Origin: Ceratodon purpureus
Lineage: Eukaryota > Streptophyta > Bryopsida > Pseudoditrichales > Ditrichaceae
Direction: 5' to 3'
DNA length: 64,000 bases
NCBI GenBank assembly: GCA_014871385.1
Contig: CM026425.1
Coordinates: 16,014,637 to 16,078,636, forward strand
Shown here: positions 1 to 11,521 of the stretch, in pieces
How the letters are laid out: each line of letters starts with the position of its first letter
Position numbering within the stretch: the first letter of the stretch is position 1
Notes under the pieces: generated by a model
Told to the model about the DNA's origin: nothing
Database searches by the model: none
Seen by the model: only the letters and a program-made list of their open reading frames with translations
Position numbers and translations under genes: made by a program

Positions 1-258
1 CGGATATACAGAACTTCCGACAACTGTAAAATGGTTCTTGTCAAAGATACGTAGGCTCATGGGTTTAGGTCTAATCTGCCAATATTATTTTCAACAACAA
101 TGATAGATATCAAGACATCCAGGTTTTTTAGGATGCTGAAGGTGAAAGAAAAGCCGGACGGATCAGTGAAACTAGTTGGATTGAATGCGATGGCACAACA
201 AAATTTGGGATTAAAAGTAAAGATGTCAATACTATAGTACAAGTTGGTACTCACTCAA

Positions 259-3200
259 CTAAGTTGGTACATGAAGAGGCTTGGAGGTAGAATCCGAGGG
301 AAATGTTTTAGCTAAAAATCTTTCTATGATAGAGAGGAGTTCATCTGGAGTTTCTTCTTGTGGCAAATGACCACACCGCTTTACGAGTTCAAATTTGGTA
401 TTTGGCAGCGCAACAGCTAGCCGCCTTGCGTTCCACGCTGGTACTAAATGGTGTGTATTACCTGTCACAACAAGAACTGCACAACAAAATGGAATTGTTA
501 TTACTGTACTGTACAGTGGAGATACTTAAGTGAAGAGTCAGGAGAAATAACAACCACGTGCATGGCACACAGCTTGCACTTAATCGAACCTACAACACAT
601 CTATACATGTTAACGAGGGCAATTCCTTGGTCTCAGAAAACAACAGCATATCAAATCGCTGCTTGCATATGAAGCAAATTACTTCAACTTCGCCTAAACG
701 TGAGAACATACATTTGTGGCAAGTAGAACACATTGTATTTTGGTTGTATTTGAAATGAATCCACGACTTTAGTGGGTCTAAGGACAAATACATAGTTGAA
801 ATTCATATCAATGTGATCCTAATGAGCCATTGGGATCCCAATTTGAAGCTTCTTGTTAGTAGAAACACTACTGGAATAACGGTCCCAGAATACGAGAGAT
901 TAGACCAGGCAGTACACGCAGTGCTGGTGTATACACGCAGGTGTAGTGGAAGTGTGTCACCGGTGTAACCCGGCATAAGCAGAAACTCGTTTGGTTAAAA
1001 TTAACAGCAGCCTGGGTTCGATCCCGCGCTCTATTTCGGTGCATGGAATATTGGACCTGACACACGGTACGCATGAGCTGGCTTTGTCGCGACTTATTAT
1101 AGGGACGCGTCATCAGTGACTTTAACATGCTGACTCATCACGCGTCTTGAGTTCAACCGGGTATGGAGACTGAGTTGATGTCCGGAATTTGGACGGTTTA
1201 AGGTTGACGACCTGGTTCTGGCTCATATCCGGTCACTGTATCATAACCAGTGCATGATATACCGCTGCCATTGATATCCGGAGGATTCTGAGTGTCCGGG
1301 TTGATACCCAGAAAAATCACGCGTCTCAAGTGCATACCCATCATTTGGTTTTAGATGGGTCCGGGTATCCCAGTGAGCGGTTTCTCAGGTGTCGGCGAGG
1401 GTCGCAAATAAACATCTGCGTTCTATTTTTGAGATATGGATAATGTGTCACTGGAGACGGAATGGATCTATTTGAAATTGCCGTGTCGGTGAGTTTCAGT
1501 GCATTGTCGGTTGAATCCTATTGTTGGCGGAATTGTACTGACGGTAGATTGAAATAGAAGGAGTGGTTTGTGGCATCGTCTATTTTTGTGCACATGCGAT
1601 GTTACTGTGGAATGCATGCGTTTGTAATTCTGGAACAACATGTACAAAGAGTGGATCTCCAAATATCATTAATCGAGGAATGGGCGTGTTGGTCCCGAAA
1701 GGTGGTAACATATAATCCGAAAATACTCGGACTTGGGATGATTAGTAGACAACTGCGACCTAGTATGTAGACTATATAACAACATTATACCATATCAAAC
1801 TGGTTTCATGGCTTGAATGAGACTAGATGCCGAGATGACCACATTATAGATTTGTGACGTCCTTGCGCGGGAGGCAACGCACTCTCGATGATAGAACATC
1901 CCACCTCTGGTTCCGGGAACAGCAACGGCACCGAGTGCTTGAAAATCCGATGTACCTGGATCCACTGGTGTCCCTCCGAGCACTGTGCACCCAGCTTCGT
2001 GGACTTTGTTCTCCACGCAACACCGGCCTTGCCTTGCGCAATAGCAAGAAGAGGGAAGTCAGGGTGTAAAACCCAGACCAGCTTCCCTGTCGATATGGGA
2101 TCGCAGCCTTCGTCTCGGGGCACTATGGGTTCTGGCGGAGTCTTCGTGCATAGCGTTGCTGCTTTGCCCTTCTTCCTGCCACGCGTTTCGATAGGGACGA
2201 CCGCGGGTGCCTGGTTGCGACGAGGAGGAGTAGGTTCAAAGTCAGACGAGTCCCAATCGGCAGCGGCTGGGCACAGAAGATGGTGCATGTCTTTGTGGCC
2301 AGACGCAGGCGGTGGAGTGCTGGAGTTGGGATGTGCGGGGTAACCGCATGCCGCAACGTCCATCTCAGCTTCTTCCAACTGTGGGTTGTCGATATGCATG
2401 CTCGCCGCCGGAGTCGGTGCAGGATCAGATGCTGCATGCGTTGTGGCGGTGGCTATGGTGGCCGAGTCATGCATTGGGGTGTCGAGTACGGCCCGTGCCA
2501 ACGGCGTAGCAATTGGCGTCTCATTCGCCATGTCGGAGGTACATTTTGTCATCGGGGTCTTCGAATTCGATGTCGCATGTGCTTTGATTGCAGTGGTCGT
2601 TACTGCTGATTGAGGTGAGAGGATGATAGTCTTATCGCTCCGTGACGGTGATGCTGAAACAATAATGAAAATTATGTGAGAATGCATACTATTATGTGAT
2701 AACGATTATGTGAAAACGAAAATTATGTGATAACGATTTCACACTACACGGCTGGTTTGCCATTAATTGGACATAGAAGTTTCAGGGTCCTCAATTACCT
2801 GACTTCTCTGGAGATATCTTGTGTAGTTGGGCCCTCTCACGAACCTGTGTGTCTGCTTCTTTGGAAGCCGTGGTAGACCTCTTGATCATCGCGATCAGTT
2901 CCTGCATGGCTGAGCGGGTACTACTTACGTCGGCCTGAATGAAGTCCAAACGGCTCCCCATGGCCATGTTTGAATCTTCGGCCCTGATGAGCCGGGACTC
3001 GAGCCTCTCGATTCGCGCCCTTTCGTGGATTTGTAGGTCGTTATGGAACATATTTAACTCGTAATCAGATAGGTCGTTACCGATCGAGTCCTGGTTGTGA
3101 CGTCGACCACTGGAATCCTGTACGCGTGAGAAAAACATTTTGTGATTAGTGCAGAGGATGATGTGCATACTGACTATGAAGGATCACTGAAAGAGGGTTT

Positions 3201-6200
3201 TGGTTGAAACGTACCGTTGAGTGACGGTACCTAATAGCATATGGATTGGAATTCTCCGTGTGCGATTGGATGTGTCCGACGTTTGCATACTCTGTCTCGG
3301 CGTCAAGTAGTGAGTCGTGGCCAAGTGGTACAGAGGGCTCGGACCGTGCGCTCTTAAAGCTATTGAAGGGGGTCTGAGTAGGGAAGGTGACGGCGTTGTA
3401 GTCCTGCAGAATCCATAGTGTCCACACTGATAAGGGGAAACAATTGCATCACATAATCAACCTCAAAATGTACAGTGTGAATGAGAGTAGAAGGCGTAGT
3501 CATACGGGTGAGCGGAGACATCGGGATAGAGGATCATTCGAATCGTCTTCAGCAAAATCCAAGTAGTCCTCTGGTTCATCGTCGTGTCTGATGCGTTTCT
3601 GTGAGGGCGAGTCGTCACTGTAAGGTATGCTTCCGCTCGATGTTGCACCAACTCGAGAGCGTTTCTCCTTCATCATCTCGCTCTCCCTCTTACCAGCATC
3701 ACTTCTCCAATACTTGTCAAGCATCGCAAAGGCCTCATCCGGGCAGTCCTCATGTTTCCGGTGATCGTTCTCTACCCAGAACTTCTTCCATTTTGACCTA
3801 TCATTACTAATGAAACCAGCTACGTACTCTGTAAGAACGTCCTCCCTCACAGGGACTTCGAATGAGAACATTTCGTCGAGTTCTCGTTGGATTGTGTCCA
3901 AACTCCACTTCCGCGAAATGGGATGCTTTTTGTGCTCCCGAATTGACCAGTCCAGCGTTCGCTCCCCAAAGTCGCTGGCGGTTATACCTTTGACAACCAA
4001 GACAATCCCGAATACGAGATATATGTCAAGGAATTGTACACTCGCATCCTCCAATTGAACTGGCCCATCTCCGGAGCGATACCGTTCCATTTTGCTCGCG
4101 GGCTTGTAGCCGAAGCATCGGGGATAGACATAAACTGGGCCGAACTTGCGTTTAAACAAACGCACCCGCATCAGTCGCATTCTGGGATCCCTCGCGTCTT
4201 GCCTCACTTTGCACAATTGACGGTACAATTTGCACTGATTATCATATGATTCGCTCTTCATCTGCCTTGTTTTCCATTTGCATTGCTTTTGCTTCGCACT
4301 GTTTTCCATTTGCATTGCTTTCCATTTGCATTGTTTCCCACTTCGCAGGATACTAGTCTAAAGTCATCACACGGAAGTACAAACTATGGTGTATGATTGC
4401 ATTGATTTTATTTTTTTCCAGGTACCGCTGAATCCTTTCCCAAAAGTCCTGCCATTCGATCTCACTGAGGTATGTTTGATCGGCCATGTCCTCCCCTGTT
4501 TTTCGTGCATGTTGACTCTCCATTGTTCTGGTTATTTGCTCGTTACTTCATGTGTATACATTGTCCACACTCTGCGCCCATGATCTCAAAATGGTTTCAT
4601 ATGTATTTGATCTAATTCATTTTGAATTATCTACAGTGGACGTTGTCGGTGCATGTGAACAGCGCCCGCACGTGGTACAGGATAACAGGGGGAGATCTCC
4701 AACTCCTGTGCGAAACTTCCTCCCGGACGATGTCCCCCTCAAATGTGAGCCTGCGGATCCCAGCAACTTCAAAGACTTGGGCAAATTCTCCGTCGCCGAC
4801 AATGCCTTTCACACGATGACCAGTTCCACATTCGCAGGTCTGTCGAAGCTACGTGCAGCAATCGAGAAAGCAGTGATGGACCAGCGTAACAAGCTGTGCA
4901 TGGACTCGCACGATGAGAAGGAAGAGGTTGCAAATCTCAAGGTGAAGCTGACCAAGGAAAAGGAACGCCTCAAATACGTGAATCGGAAATTGGGCGAGAA
5001 GATTGACAGCCATGTCCGTGCATGTGACGAGTACGAACGCGCCCGCCAAGTTTGCATTGCAGCTCGTCAGGACGAGGGAAGTTTGACCAACGTGGAGCAA
5101 CTCGCCGGCCGCAAGTCCTTTGTGCAGAATTGTGAGTCTATGGAGCTTTCCACGCAGCAGAACGTTGACACAGCAAAGCAGCGCTGGAACAACTGGGAAT
5201 TCAAAGCCAAGAAACAAGCAACGGTCATTGCCAAATTGAAGACAGAGCTGGCAGAAGCAGAGACTAAGTACGAGAAGTCATGCTCAAATACTGATTCTGA
5301 CCTCGCTGACCTAGAAGCTGTCCTGGATTTTGTCAAGCAGCTTTAGTTTACTCAATTCACCCCATGCCGACTCTTTTTCTGCTCATGTCTCATATGTTTC
5401 ATGCAAGACACTAGACACAGTTCGTTCTTTACTTTTACATTGTCTCACGACGCGGCAGCTACCAGATCCTAGCTTTAGAGCGATCGATCGTAACTTCTTC
5501 TCATGGCGATTAGTTCTAGACAATTGAAGACTCTGTAATTGCATTGTTTTGTTCACTTTGTCGACATTGGAAATGTGTCACTTAGTTTGTCATTACTCTT
5601 AATACAAATATGTTTCTTTTCATCTGGTATAACGCACATATTCAATGTGCCTTTCTGTGCAAATGTGCACCTGATACGTTTTAACCTGCACTCACATATC
5701 CAATTGCTCACTTCCCCGATGTCCTACCTGTTGGCAATCATCAACCCAAAATATGCACATCGCAGTCGTCAACAGGGGAAAGGCTTCTCTAGGCGGACCT
5801 CAATCGACACCGGATACCAAGAAGAACGACACCGGGTATCAACACGCACTTGCACAGCTCGACAGCCACGTGGAATGTGGGCCACAACCGTCAGCTTTGA
5901 GATATTCACAACCACTCCCCAAATAATTTCGCTACTGTGGCTCCTCAAATCGCGTGAACAATACCCTCGCTCAGAGCAGAGACTGTTCATCACCGGATTT
6001 AGCTTCCTCGCAATCCGCTCACGGCTCCTATCCCTGCCCGGTAGCGAGACACAGTGTTTAATGGGACCACTATTCATTGCAAAATGTGGACGCTGATCCC
6101 AAGAGATAAATATATATATAACCTTTGGTCCCAAGAGATTCCTTTGACTTCATGTCTGCAGCCGGGTTCACTGCCATGGCCAATGCAAATTCGAGCAATG

Positions 6201-6980
6201 CTCTCTCCCAATCTTTGCACTGCAGTGGCTGCCAGACTCACAATACCAAATCCTTAAGATGACTATAAATCTCAAACAGTCTTGTTCAACATGAAAAATG
6301 GAAAACCACTAATCTAAACGTCATCCTAAAATAACACTTGTATTGATTTCCGCTTCATCGATACCATTTTAGGTTGGAGGAAAAATCGTTTTATAAAAAA
6401 GCTGCGGACAAAGGAACGCACCTTTGAATAACCTTGAAGGACATCCTCGTCCGCTTTCTCTGGGTCGTACCAAGCCATGCGCACTCCTCTTGTCCCAAAC
6501 CTATCCATGATAACTCGGACCTGAAAATTAACAATAATTCAATGATGTCAACAGCACTTGCCAAACAGAGATGGAGCGAAAAATCTACTTTGATAGGTCT
6601 TGAATATCCATCACCATACCATCTGCTATTACAATTATTTACATGCTACTTTGCACAAAGAAAGCCTAAGTGCAATACGTAACCATGTTGAAGATATAGG
6701 AAAGTACCGCCCAAGTTGCAGGCCAAGATCGAATAGCTGCGGTTACAAGCCCCTCACGAGTATCCCTAATTGCAGATTCCACTCGTGCGACGAATTTCTC
6801 AGGCAATATTATTTGAAACAAAGCCTGGACTGCTGCTTTAATGATTTGCAGCACTTTAAATACTCGCACCAAAACCCACCAAATCGCTTCTCGTGCAGTC
6901 CAAACTATGTCGGTTAATCTGAGTTTCTTATCCGAAAGTAGATCTTCTCTTCCAACTTTCTTCTCTTCCCCTGGCATCAT
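259..6980 (-). CDS. Truncated alpha/beta-hydrolase-fold protein, 4 exons, last intron invaded by a transposon
   Basis: Four exons join in phase: 6980-6684, 6520-6422, 6228-6123 and 476-259, giving 239 residues. The third part (AWYDPEKADEDVLQGYSK, then KDWERALLEF) and the last exon (VLVVTGN, LVPAWNARRLAVALP, RCGHLPQEE) match the C-terminal half of plant membrane-associated alpha/beta hydrolases of the Arabidopsis AT1G52750/AT1G80280 type. All splice sites are GT/AG. The N-terminal half of that family, with the HGFGG oxyanion loop and nucleophile elbow, is absent, and the DUF72 gene ends only 440 bp upstream. The usual GDTDRIVP containing the acid residue reads GNTHHLVP here, while the catalytic-type His in CGHLPQ remains. 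Activity is therefore doubtful. The last intron (6122-477) is 5,646 bp and holds a CACTA-type element. It could be a decayed paralogue or a gene whose 5' part lies elsewhere. The start at 6980 is the first ATG in an open exon and is uncertain. Confidence 0.6.
866..1420. repeat. CACTA left terminal and subterminal repeat region
   Basis: No coding capacity is evident. The segment begins with the CACTA terminus and carries repeated short motifs: ACGCGTC three times, CCGGGTAT twice and ATATCCGG twice. Subterminal arrays of this sort bind the TNPA/TNP1-class protein in the En/Spm family. The binding role here is inferred from family knowledge. Confidence 0.5.
1806..4315 (-). CDS. TNP1-like CACTA transposon protein (Transposase_24 and Transposase_23-like domains)
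   Basis: Four exons join in phase: 4315-3506, 3403-3215, 3117-2799 and 2653-1806, giving 721 residues with GT/AG junctions. Exon 1 carries a segment like the plant Ptta/En/Spm Transposase_24 domain (DEAFAMLDKYWRSDAGKRES, residues about 185-240). Exon 3 is predicted coiled coil (RARIERLESRLIRAED). Exon 4 has a Ser/Thr/Pro-rich linker, then a segment like the TNP1/En-Spm Transposase_23 domain: GKLVWVLHPD, AIAQGKAG, IQVHRIF, then PLLFPEPEVG near the C terminus. Known TNP1/TNPA-class proteins bind subterminal repeats and help the catalytic TNPD. The reading frame is open throughout, so the gene may be young or still selected. A TTTTCCATTTGCATTGCTT-like repeat, three copies, overlaps the start region. 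Domain names are by pattern recognition, not a search. Confidence 0.65.
4552..5346 (+). CDS. Coiled-coil protein of unknown function within the CACTA element
   Basis: This is an open frame of 264 residues, with a second possible start at 4591. After about 90 residues with a Pro-containing region (RGRSPTPVRNFLPDDVP), the rest is almost continuous heptad-rich, charged helix. Examples are KEEVANLKVKLTKEKERLKY and ATVIAKLKTELAEAETKYEK. No catalytic motif is visible. It is divergent from the TNP1-like gene, with about 240 bp between the starts, so they may share a promoter. I do not recognise the family. It might be an element-encoded accessory protein or a captured host gene fragment. An upstream exon is possible, but the obvious candidate at 4422-4469 does not join in frame. 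Confidence 0.5.
   Translation: MYTLSTLCAHDLKMVSYVFDLIHFELSTVDVVGACEQRPHVVQDNRGRSPTPVRNFLPDDVPLKCEPADPSNFKDLGKFSVADNAFHTMTSSTFAGLSKLRAAIEKAVMDQRNKLCMDSHDEKEEVANLKVKLTKEKERLKYVNRKLGEKIDSHVRACDEYERARQVCIAARQDEGSLTNVEQLAGRKSFVQNCESMELSTQQNVDTAKQRWNNWEFKAKKQATVIAKLKTELAEAETKYEKSCSNTDSDLADLEAVLDFVKQL
5347..6081. other. Non-coding right end of the CACTA element
   Basis: No convincing coding sequence. It contains ACCGGATACC and ACCGGGTATC motifs (about 5811-5840) related to the left subterminal motifs. The open frames here lack recognisable protein features. Confidence 0.4.
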
Positions 6981-7419
6981 ACATTGCAAGACAGTGACGA
7001 CCAAAGAAAATAACAAAAAAGCGAATCGAGTAGCAGATTCGTTTCATTCTGATAACTTCCGTTTTTCTTGCATAAATCAATTCAGAATCGTGCAGTTTCT
7101 TGTCTTCTTTGTGCTCACTCACTCAATCCACAATTTCCCATTTTCCACATGAACATCTGGGCACCTCCCCATTTTCTGTGAATAAAAACCAGTGTCAAAC
7201 TCCGAACAAAAGTAAAGAGACTACCCTTGACCCTTCAGACGCTAAAATCAGCATCTATCAACAAGCACCTACTGACGTATCTGCAAAAGTACCTAGCAAT
7301 CTGTATAGAGTTCTGGTTCCGAGGATGATGACGTTCAAGTAGAGTTTAAGACGGTTTAAAGTTCAAGTTACCTTTGTTGCGAATAAATTTTGACCGCTTT
7401 TGCATCGTATTCTGTACTA

Positions 7420-9278
7420 TCAAAATTTCAGACCTTCTTCAGAACCGAGCACAAATTCTCGAAGCTCGAGGGCATTGAACACAGCATGCCCACTCATGTC
7501 GTTATTGAAGTAAACAAACACGTCACGACCTGCTTTCATTTGTGAATGAATCCACATCGCGTGCTTCTGAAGAGCATCCAAACTGTATCTCTCTGTGTAA
7601 TTGCGACCATGAAACCGTAGATATATCCAGTCTGCTGTAACCACCTACCAGACAAGTAATGAAATCAGAAAGGGAGGAAAAAATAGTTTAACCAAAAAGG
7701 CCAACCAAAACTAGCTTGTGGACTAATTTTGGCATTTCAAAGATACAAAGAAGTTACGAGAAGTATAAGAAACACATACCTGTGGATGCAGTGAGTGAAT
7801 ATCCTCATGATCATGGATAACAAGAGAGGCATTATGGGCCCGTAGCAACGCATAAACATCGTCCACCAGCCATCTAGAATCTCTGAATTCAATCGCCCAA
7901 CGATGTTGTCGAGGTGCTTGCTTTAAGAAGCATTCAAGTCGCTCCAAATTCAAATCAAATCTTGGAGGCAACTGACACAGAGGTCGAACATAATTTCAAA
8001 TATAAGTCCTCCAAACACATCGTCTACACATGATTCATACTGTCAAACGTAACCACATAGGGCAAATTTCTGGACATCAAAAAATTTCTGTAAGGGGTTC
8101 ACCTGCACTAGTATCGGTCCAAGCAACGGATTTCCCAGTCGGTTAGCCCGGTCGAGGAAAAGAGAAATAGGACCTTCAGGATCCTTGAGCCGCTTCATTT
8201 GAGTCAAGTACCTGTTGACATAGTTGTTCCAAGACTGTCAATAGAGCCATGCCGCATCAATATCCAACTGATTTCAGAAATACCAATCCACCGACAACAT
8301 GAACAAGCACGGAAAAAAATGGAAAAAAAATACCAACAATCATCCTTCAAAATAAAAATTTCCATTTTCGATTGTTCAAAGCTGGCGTAAGTTTCTCGAC
8401 ATTCAGTTACCTGCTAAACTTAAGTGCATAGGAGAAACCCGAAGGCGCCTGGTCACGCCAGCTCTCGAAAACCTCTGGCGCTGGAAGCCGGTAAAACGTG
8501 TTATTGATTTCCACGGTGTCAAACAACCGTGTGTACATTTCAAACCAATGCTTCTGCGCAACACCTTCCTCATATACAATGCCTTTCCAATGTTTGTACA
8601 CATACCCCGATGTCCCAATCCGAAAACTACCCCATCCCTCCCGAGCCAGCTCTTGTGTACATTTCCATGGTTGGCTTCCACCTCTTGTCACGGTCAGGGC
8701 TTTCGTAACATGTTGAGCTTCAGCTCCCACCTCAAGCTTAACCTTCTTCGACGCCCTGTTTGTATCTGTTAAACATTGCAGCAGCAAAATGTTAAAATCA
8801 GTTTTCAAATTCAGATCTACCTTAAATGAAGTCAAGAATAAACAGTGCTTCTAAATCGGAATGGCCAATACTTGGATTACATGCCTTTTTCCTGCAATTT
8901 TACAGAAACCGAGTCATTGTTACCGCGAAGGCTCTGTCTCGTCTTGGCTCGTTTCTTCGAAGGCTTCGACTCTTCTACCGAACATTCTTCCAGATCTTGC
9001 TTTACATTGAGTGCTTTACTTGTTGGTGTTGAGTGGTCCAAACCCGCCTTCCATTGAGACTTGTTATAATCAATGACACCAACTGCATCAGGTTTAGCAT
9101 CGAGTTCAACCTTGACCTCAGTCTTTGTCGCTCGGAGAAGAGGTTGCTCCACACCTGCGGTCGGCTTCGTGGAGTTGCTCATAATGGATAAGTTGCTATA
9201 CAAGATACTATGGCGGGTACTGCGACTCAAGTATGCAGGGAATAATGCGGTCCTTGCTTGAATGAAATGAGACGCCAT
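7420..9278 (-). CDS. DUF72 family protein
   Basis: Five exons join in phase: 9278-8924, 8765-8411, 8211-8103, 7971-7780 and 7644-7420, giving 411 residues. The first about 120 residues are low-complexity, charged and Lys-rich (SKPSKKRAKTRQ), possibly a targeting or nuclear segment. The DUF72 TIM-barrel-like core follows: GTSGYVYKHWKGIVY, FDTVEINNTFYRLP, YALKFSR, DPEGPISLFLDRANRLGN, LPPRFDLNLERL, WAIEFRDSRWLVDDVY, then WIYLRFHGR and VFVYFNNDMSGHAVFNA. These are the recurrent blocks of the family, including the conserved E-N-N-T-F-Y and F-N-N-D segments. DUF72 is common in bacteria and archaea and patchy in eukaryotes; its biochemical role is not settled. The C-terminal block suggests a complete protein. 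The start is the first ATG of the open exon, so the N-terminal length is uncertain. Confidence 0.88.
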
Positions 9279-10660
9279 ATGTACACCATGGTGGTAAGAG
9301 GTAATTTGTACAATGGAGAGACGATTAAAGAGATTATTGATGAAAGAAACAGGAGGCGAGCTCTTTGGTCCGTCCCATCGGAGAATGTAATTAACCCTAA
9401 AGTATCACAATTGTGGATGACTCTGTATGTGCCAACAAGAGCTCTTCCCGTGTGAGATAATCTTCTCAACACCTGAAACCTATACACTCATTAGTACACA
9501 AAAGCAGTTGAACTGTACGAATTCCAACTGCTCACTCAGAAATATCTCATGTTCCAGAAGTAACTGCAAATACTAATCACAATTCGCAATTACTGGAAAC
9601 AAGACAGCACTCAAAACTCAACTACTGAACACAGCCAGCCGAAACGGCTGCCAAGGCACCCAATCGACTTCAAATCATCTTAACTCCAATAACCTCAAAA
9701 AGAAAAACTTAACCAAACCATGAACACAATCCTACAGCAAAATGCAAACCACAACCACCCAAAAAACCCAAACGCACGTCACATGAAGCAACAAAACAGA
9801 CCAAGGAATAAGAGAAAGATGCCGTGATTACGCAGACCCACGGCCCAATTCCCAGAGCTGCATGTGCTCCCTGAAACTGGCAATTGAGAGAAGAGAAAAC
9901 AACAAGCATGAAGATCAGTTACCCACCAAATTCCAGTTCACAGGCCAAACAAAACCATGCGGTTCCATGAAAACCGTGCTCTCAACTGGGCGCGTGGGAG
10001 GACCACTTGGCAAGCTCGGAAGCCAGCGCAAAAACGCTTCGCCAAGTGTAGTTCTGACCTCATTGATTGCGTACTCGGTACAAGTTACGACCCATCACGG
10101 GTCACGGATGGGGAAGATTTTCACCAGAAAATTCGAGAACGGAGCCGGTCGGTGACAGGCGACGTCGTGAGTGTCGCGGCGCCGTCGCCGCGGCTCCGAC
10201 TGATTCCTGGCGTGACATGTGGGGAGGTCCACCTGCCTCCCGGTCGAATGGCCACACAGGCTCTGCGCCTCCGCCCAAGTGGAAGACTTGTCGCCCCCAT
10301 GGCGTGCGTACAGGCTACTTTTAAGCCTCTTCTCCACCTCCATCTCGCTCTTACGCTCCTTGTTGCGCTTCTCTTCCTCGATCCTTCTCCCTCCTTACCG
10401 TCCATCACGAGTGGCATCTCCGTAGCGTCTCACCCCGACCCCTCGTGCTATAATTTCACACCCTTTCTGCGCTCATAGCTCATTCAAGGTTTCCATCTTT
10501 GAGAAGTTAGTGGTCTTCTTTGTTGATAGTTTTAGTTTCTGTGTATCTTTGTTTCTGTTCAAGGAGTTTTGAAGTTGTGTTTGGAGGAGTGTTGATCGCT
10601 GCGTGAAGGAAGTTGTGGGTGGAGATCAAGTTTTGTTCGGCGTTGTTGTGAGGAATTAAG
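9279..10660. promoter_or_regulatory. Divergent intergenic and promoter region between the DUF72 and CYSTM genes
   Basis: No gene is supported here. The right part (about 10320-10500) is pyrimidine-rich with a TATAATTT-like element near 10449 and a CT-rich stretch, consistent with the promoter and 5' leader of the downstream plus-strand gene. The part at 10130-10280 is locally GC-rich. Open frames of 80-170 codons here have no recognisable features and overlap on both strands. Confidence 0.4.
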
Positions 10661-11521
10661 ATGGCCGGTGATAAGGCGTATCCTTACCCTCAGCAGGGTT
10701 ACCCGCCTCAGGGATACCCACCTCAAGGTGCGTTGCTACTTTGCACATATCTTACTCTCTCGCTGCAAATTACATGCTCATAATCAGTCCATCGACGTTA
10801 CTATATTACATCTTGCTTCGCAAATTATGTTGTGGTCGTGTAACAACTTTGATGCACCTGAGGTTTCGTTGCACTTGTGTCAATATGCTCATATTTTGTT
10901 ACCTTAGACTGTACTCTAAGATGGCAGATAGACTATCTTTGTGGTGGTGATACTGTAGCTTGATCCGGAGGTTTTTTTCTTTTTTGGAGGAAAACTTTTA
11001 TGACATGTATCATACTATCTGTAATAGGTTATTTTTTAAATTGAACCTAGTATTGATGATCTAAAGCATGTGATTGTGGTGTTTTTCCTTCCAGGATATT
11101 TTCAACAAGGTTATTACCAACAAGGTCCTCCAGTCATGGGACCTCCACAGGGCTACTACCAGGAGAGACCTCGTCGTAACGGTGGCGGTGGTTTTCTGAG
11201 GGGCTGGTGAGATTTCTAGTTTCCAATTCTTCCGTTGTTCTCACTTTGATTAATACCTATGTGACTTAAATTTCTTGTTTAGATAACCTGATATTGCGTA
11301 AGTAAACTTGTAAATTACAGAGCCGTTCTCTTTCTTTTTTAGTATTTTTTATGGATTATTCCTGAATTGATTCTTTGTGAATTTTCAAGGTTGACATATT
11401 CTAGGTACCATCGTTTCTAATCTCATGAATGTTGTGTGTGATTTGCAGTCTTGCAGCGCTGTGTTGTTGCTGTCTGGTGGACGAATGCTGCTGTGACCCT
11501 GAGATCTTTCTCAACTGTTAG
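10661..11521 (+). CDS. CYSTM (cysteine-rich transmembrane module) protein
   Basis: Three exons join in phase: 10661-10727, 11095-11206 and 11449-11521, giving 83 residues. The N terminus is a Pro/Gln/Tyr/Gly-rich tail (YPYPQQGYPPQGYPP, then GYFQQGYYQQ). A basic stretch follows (ERPRRNGGGG), then the C-terminal cysteine-rich membrane module with CLAALCCCCLVDECCC and the terminal DPEIFLNC. This layout is diagnostic of the CYSTM family. Known members are small tail-anchored proteins linked to stress tolerance and membrane-surface functions; the role here is inferred. The exon splits fall in the Gly/Tyr-rich tail and just before the membrane module. No odd features. Confidence 0.92.

Larger units (their letters stand above)
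866..6081. mobile_element. CACTA (En/Spm)-type DNA transposon inside a hydrolase intron
   Basis: The left end at 866 reads CACTACTGGAATAACGGTCC, a typical plant CACTA terminal inverted repeat. The right end is degenerate: GGGACC followed by a TATTC block at about 6061-6073 matches the inverted left end at 11 of 13 positions and then diverges. The motif CCGGGTAT recurs at 1157, 1361 and 5832, and ACGCGTC recurs near 1104, 1138 and 1317, as expected of subterminal repeats. The interior encodes a TNP1-like protein (minus) and a coiled-coil protein (plus). No TNP2/TNPD-type catalytic transposase was seen, so the copy is probably non-autonomous. The right boundary and the 3-bp target duplication are unproven. 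Confidence 0.6.

Noticed and set aside
590-793. Candidate extra hydrolase exon (minus strand)
   Set aside because: The exons at 6228-6123 and 476-259 already join in phase, and the peptide does not match the family.
1000-1030. tRNA T-arm-like GGTTCGATCC; also near 44046
   Set aside because: No acceptor stem, D-arm or anticodon arm could be folded around either; at most a degenerate SINE B box or chance.
9957-10478. 173-codon plus-strand open frame before the CYSTM gene
   Set aside because: It overlaps open frames on the other strand and the likely promoter, and the peptide has no recognisable features.
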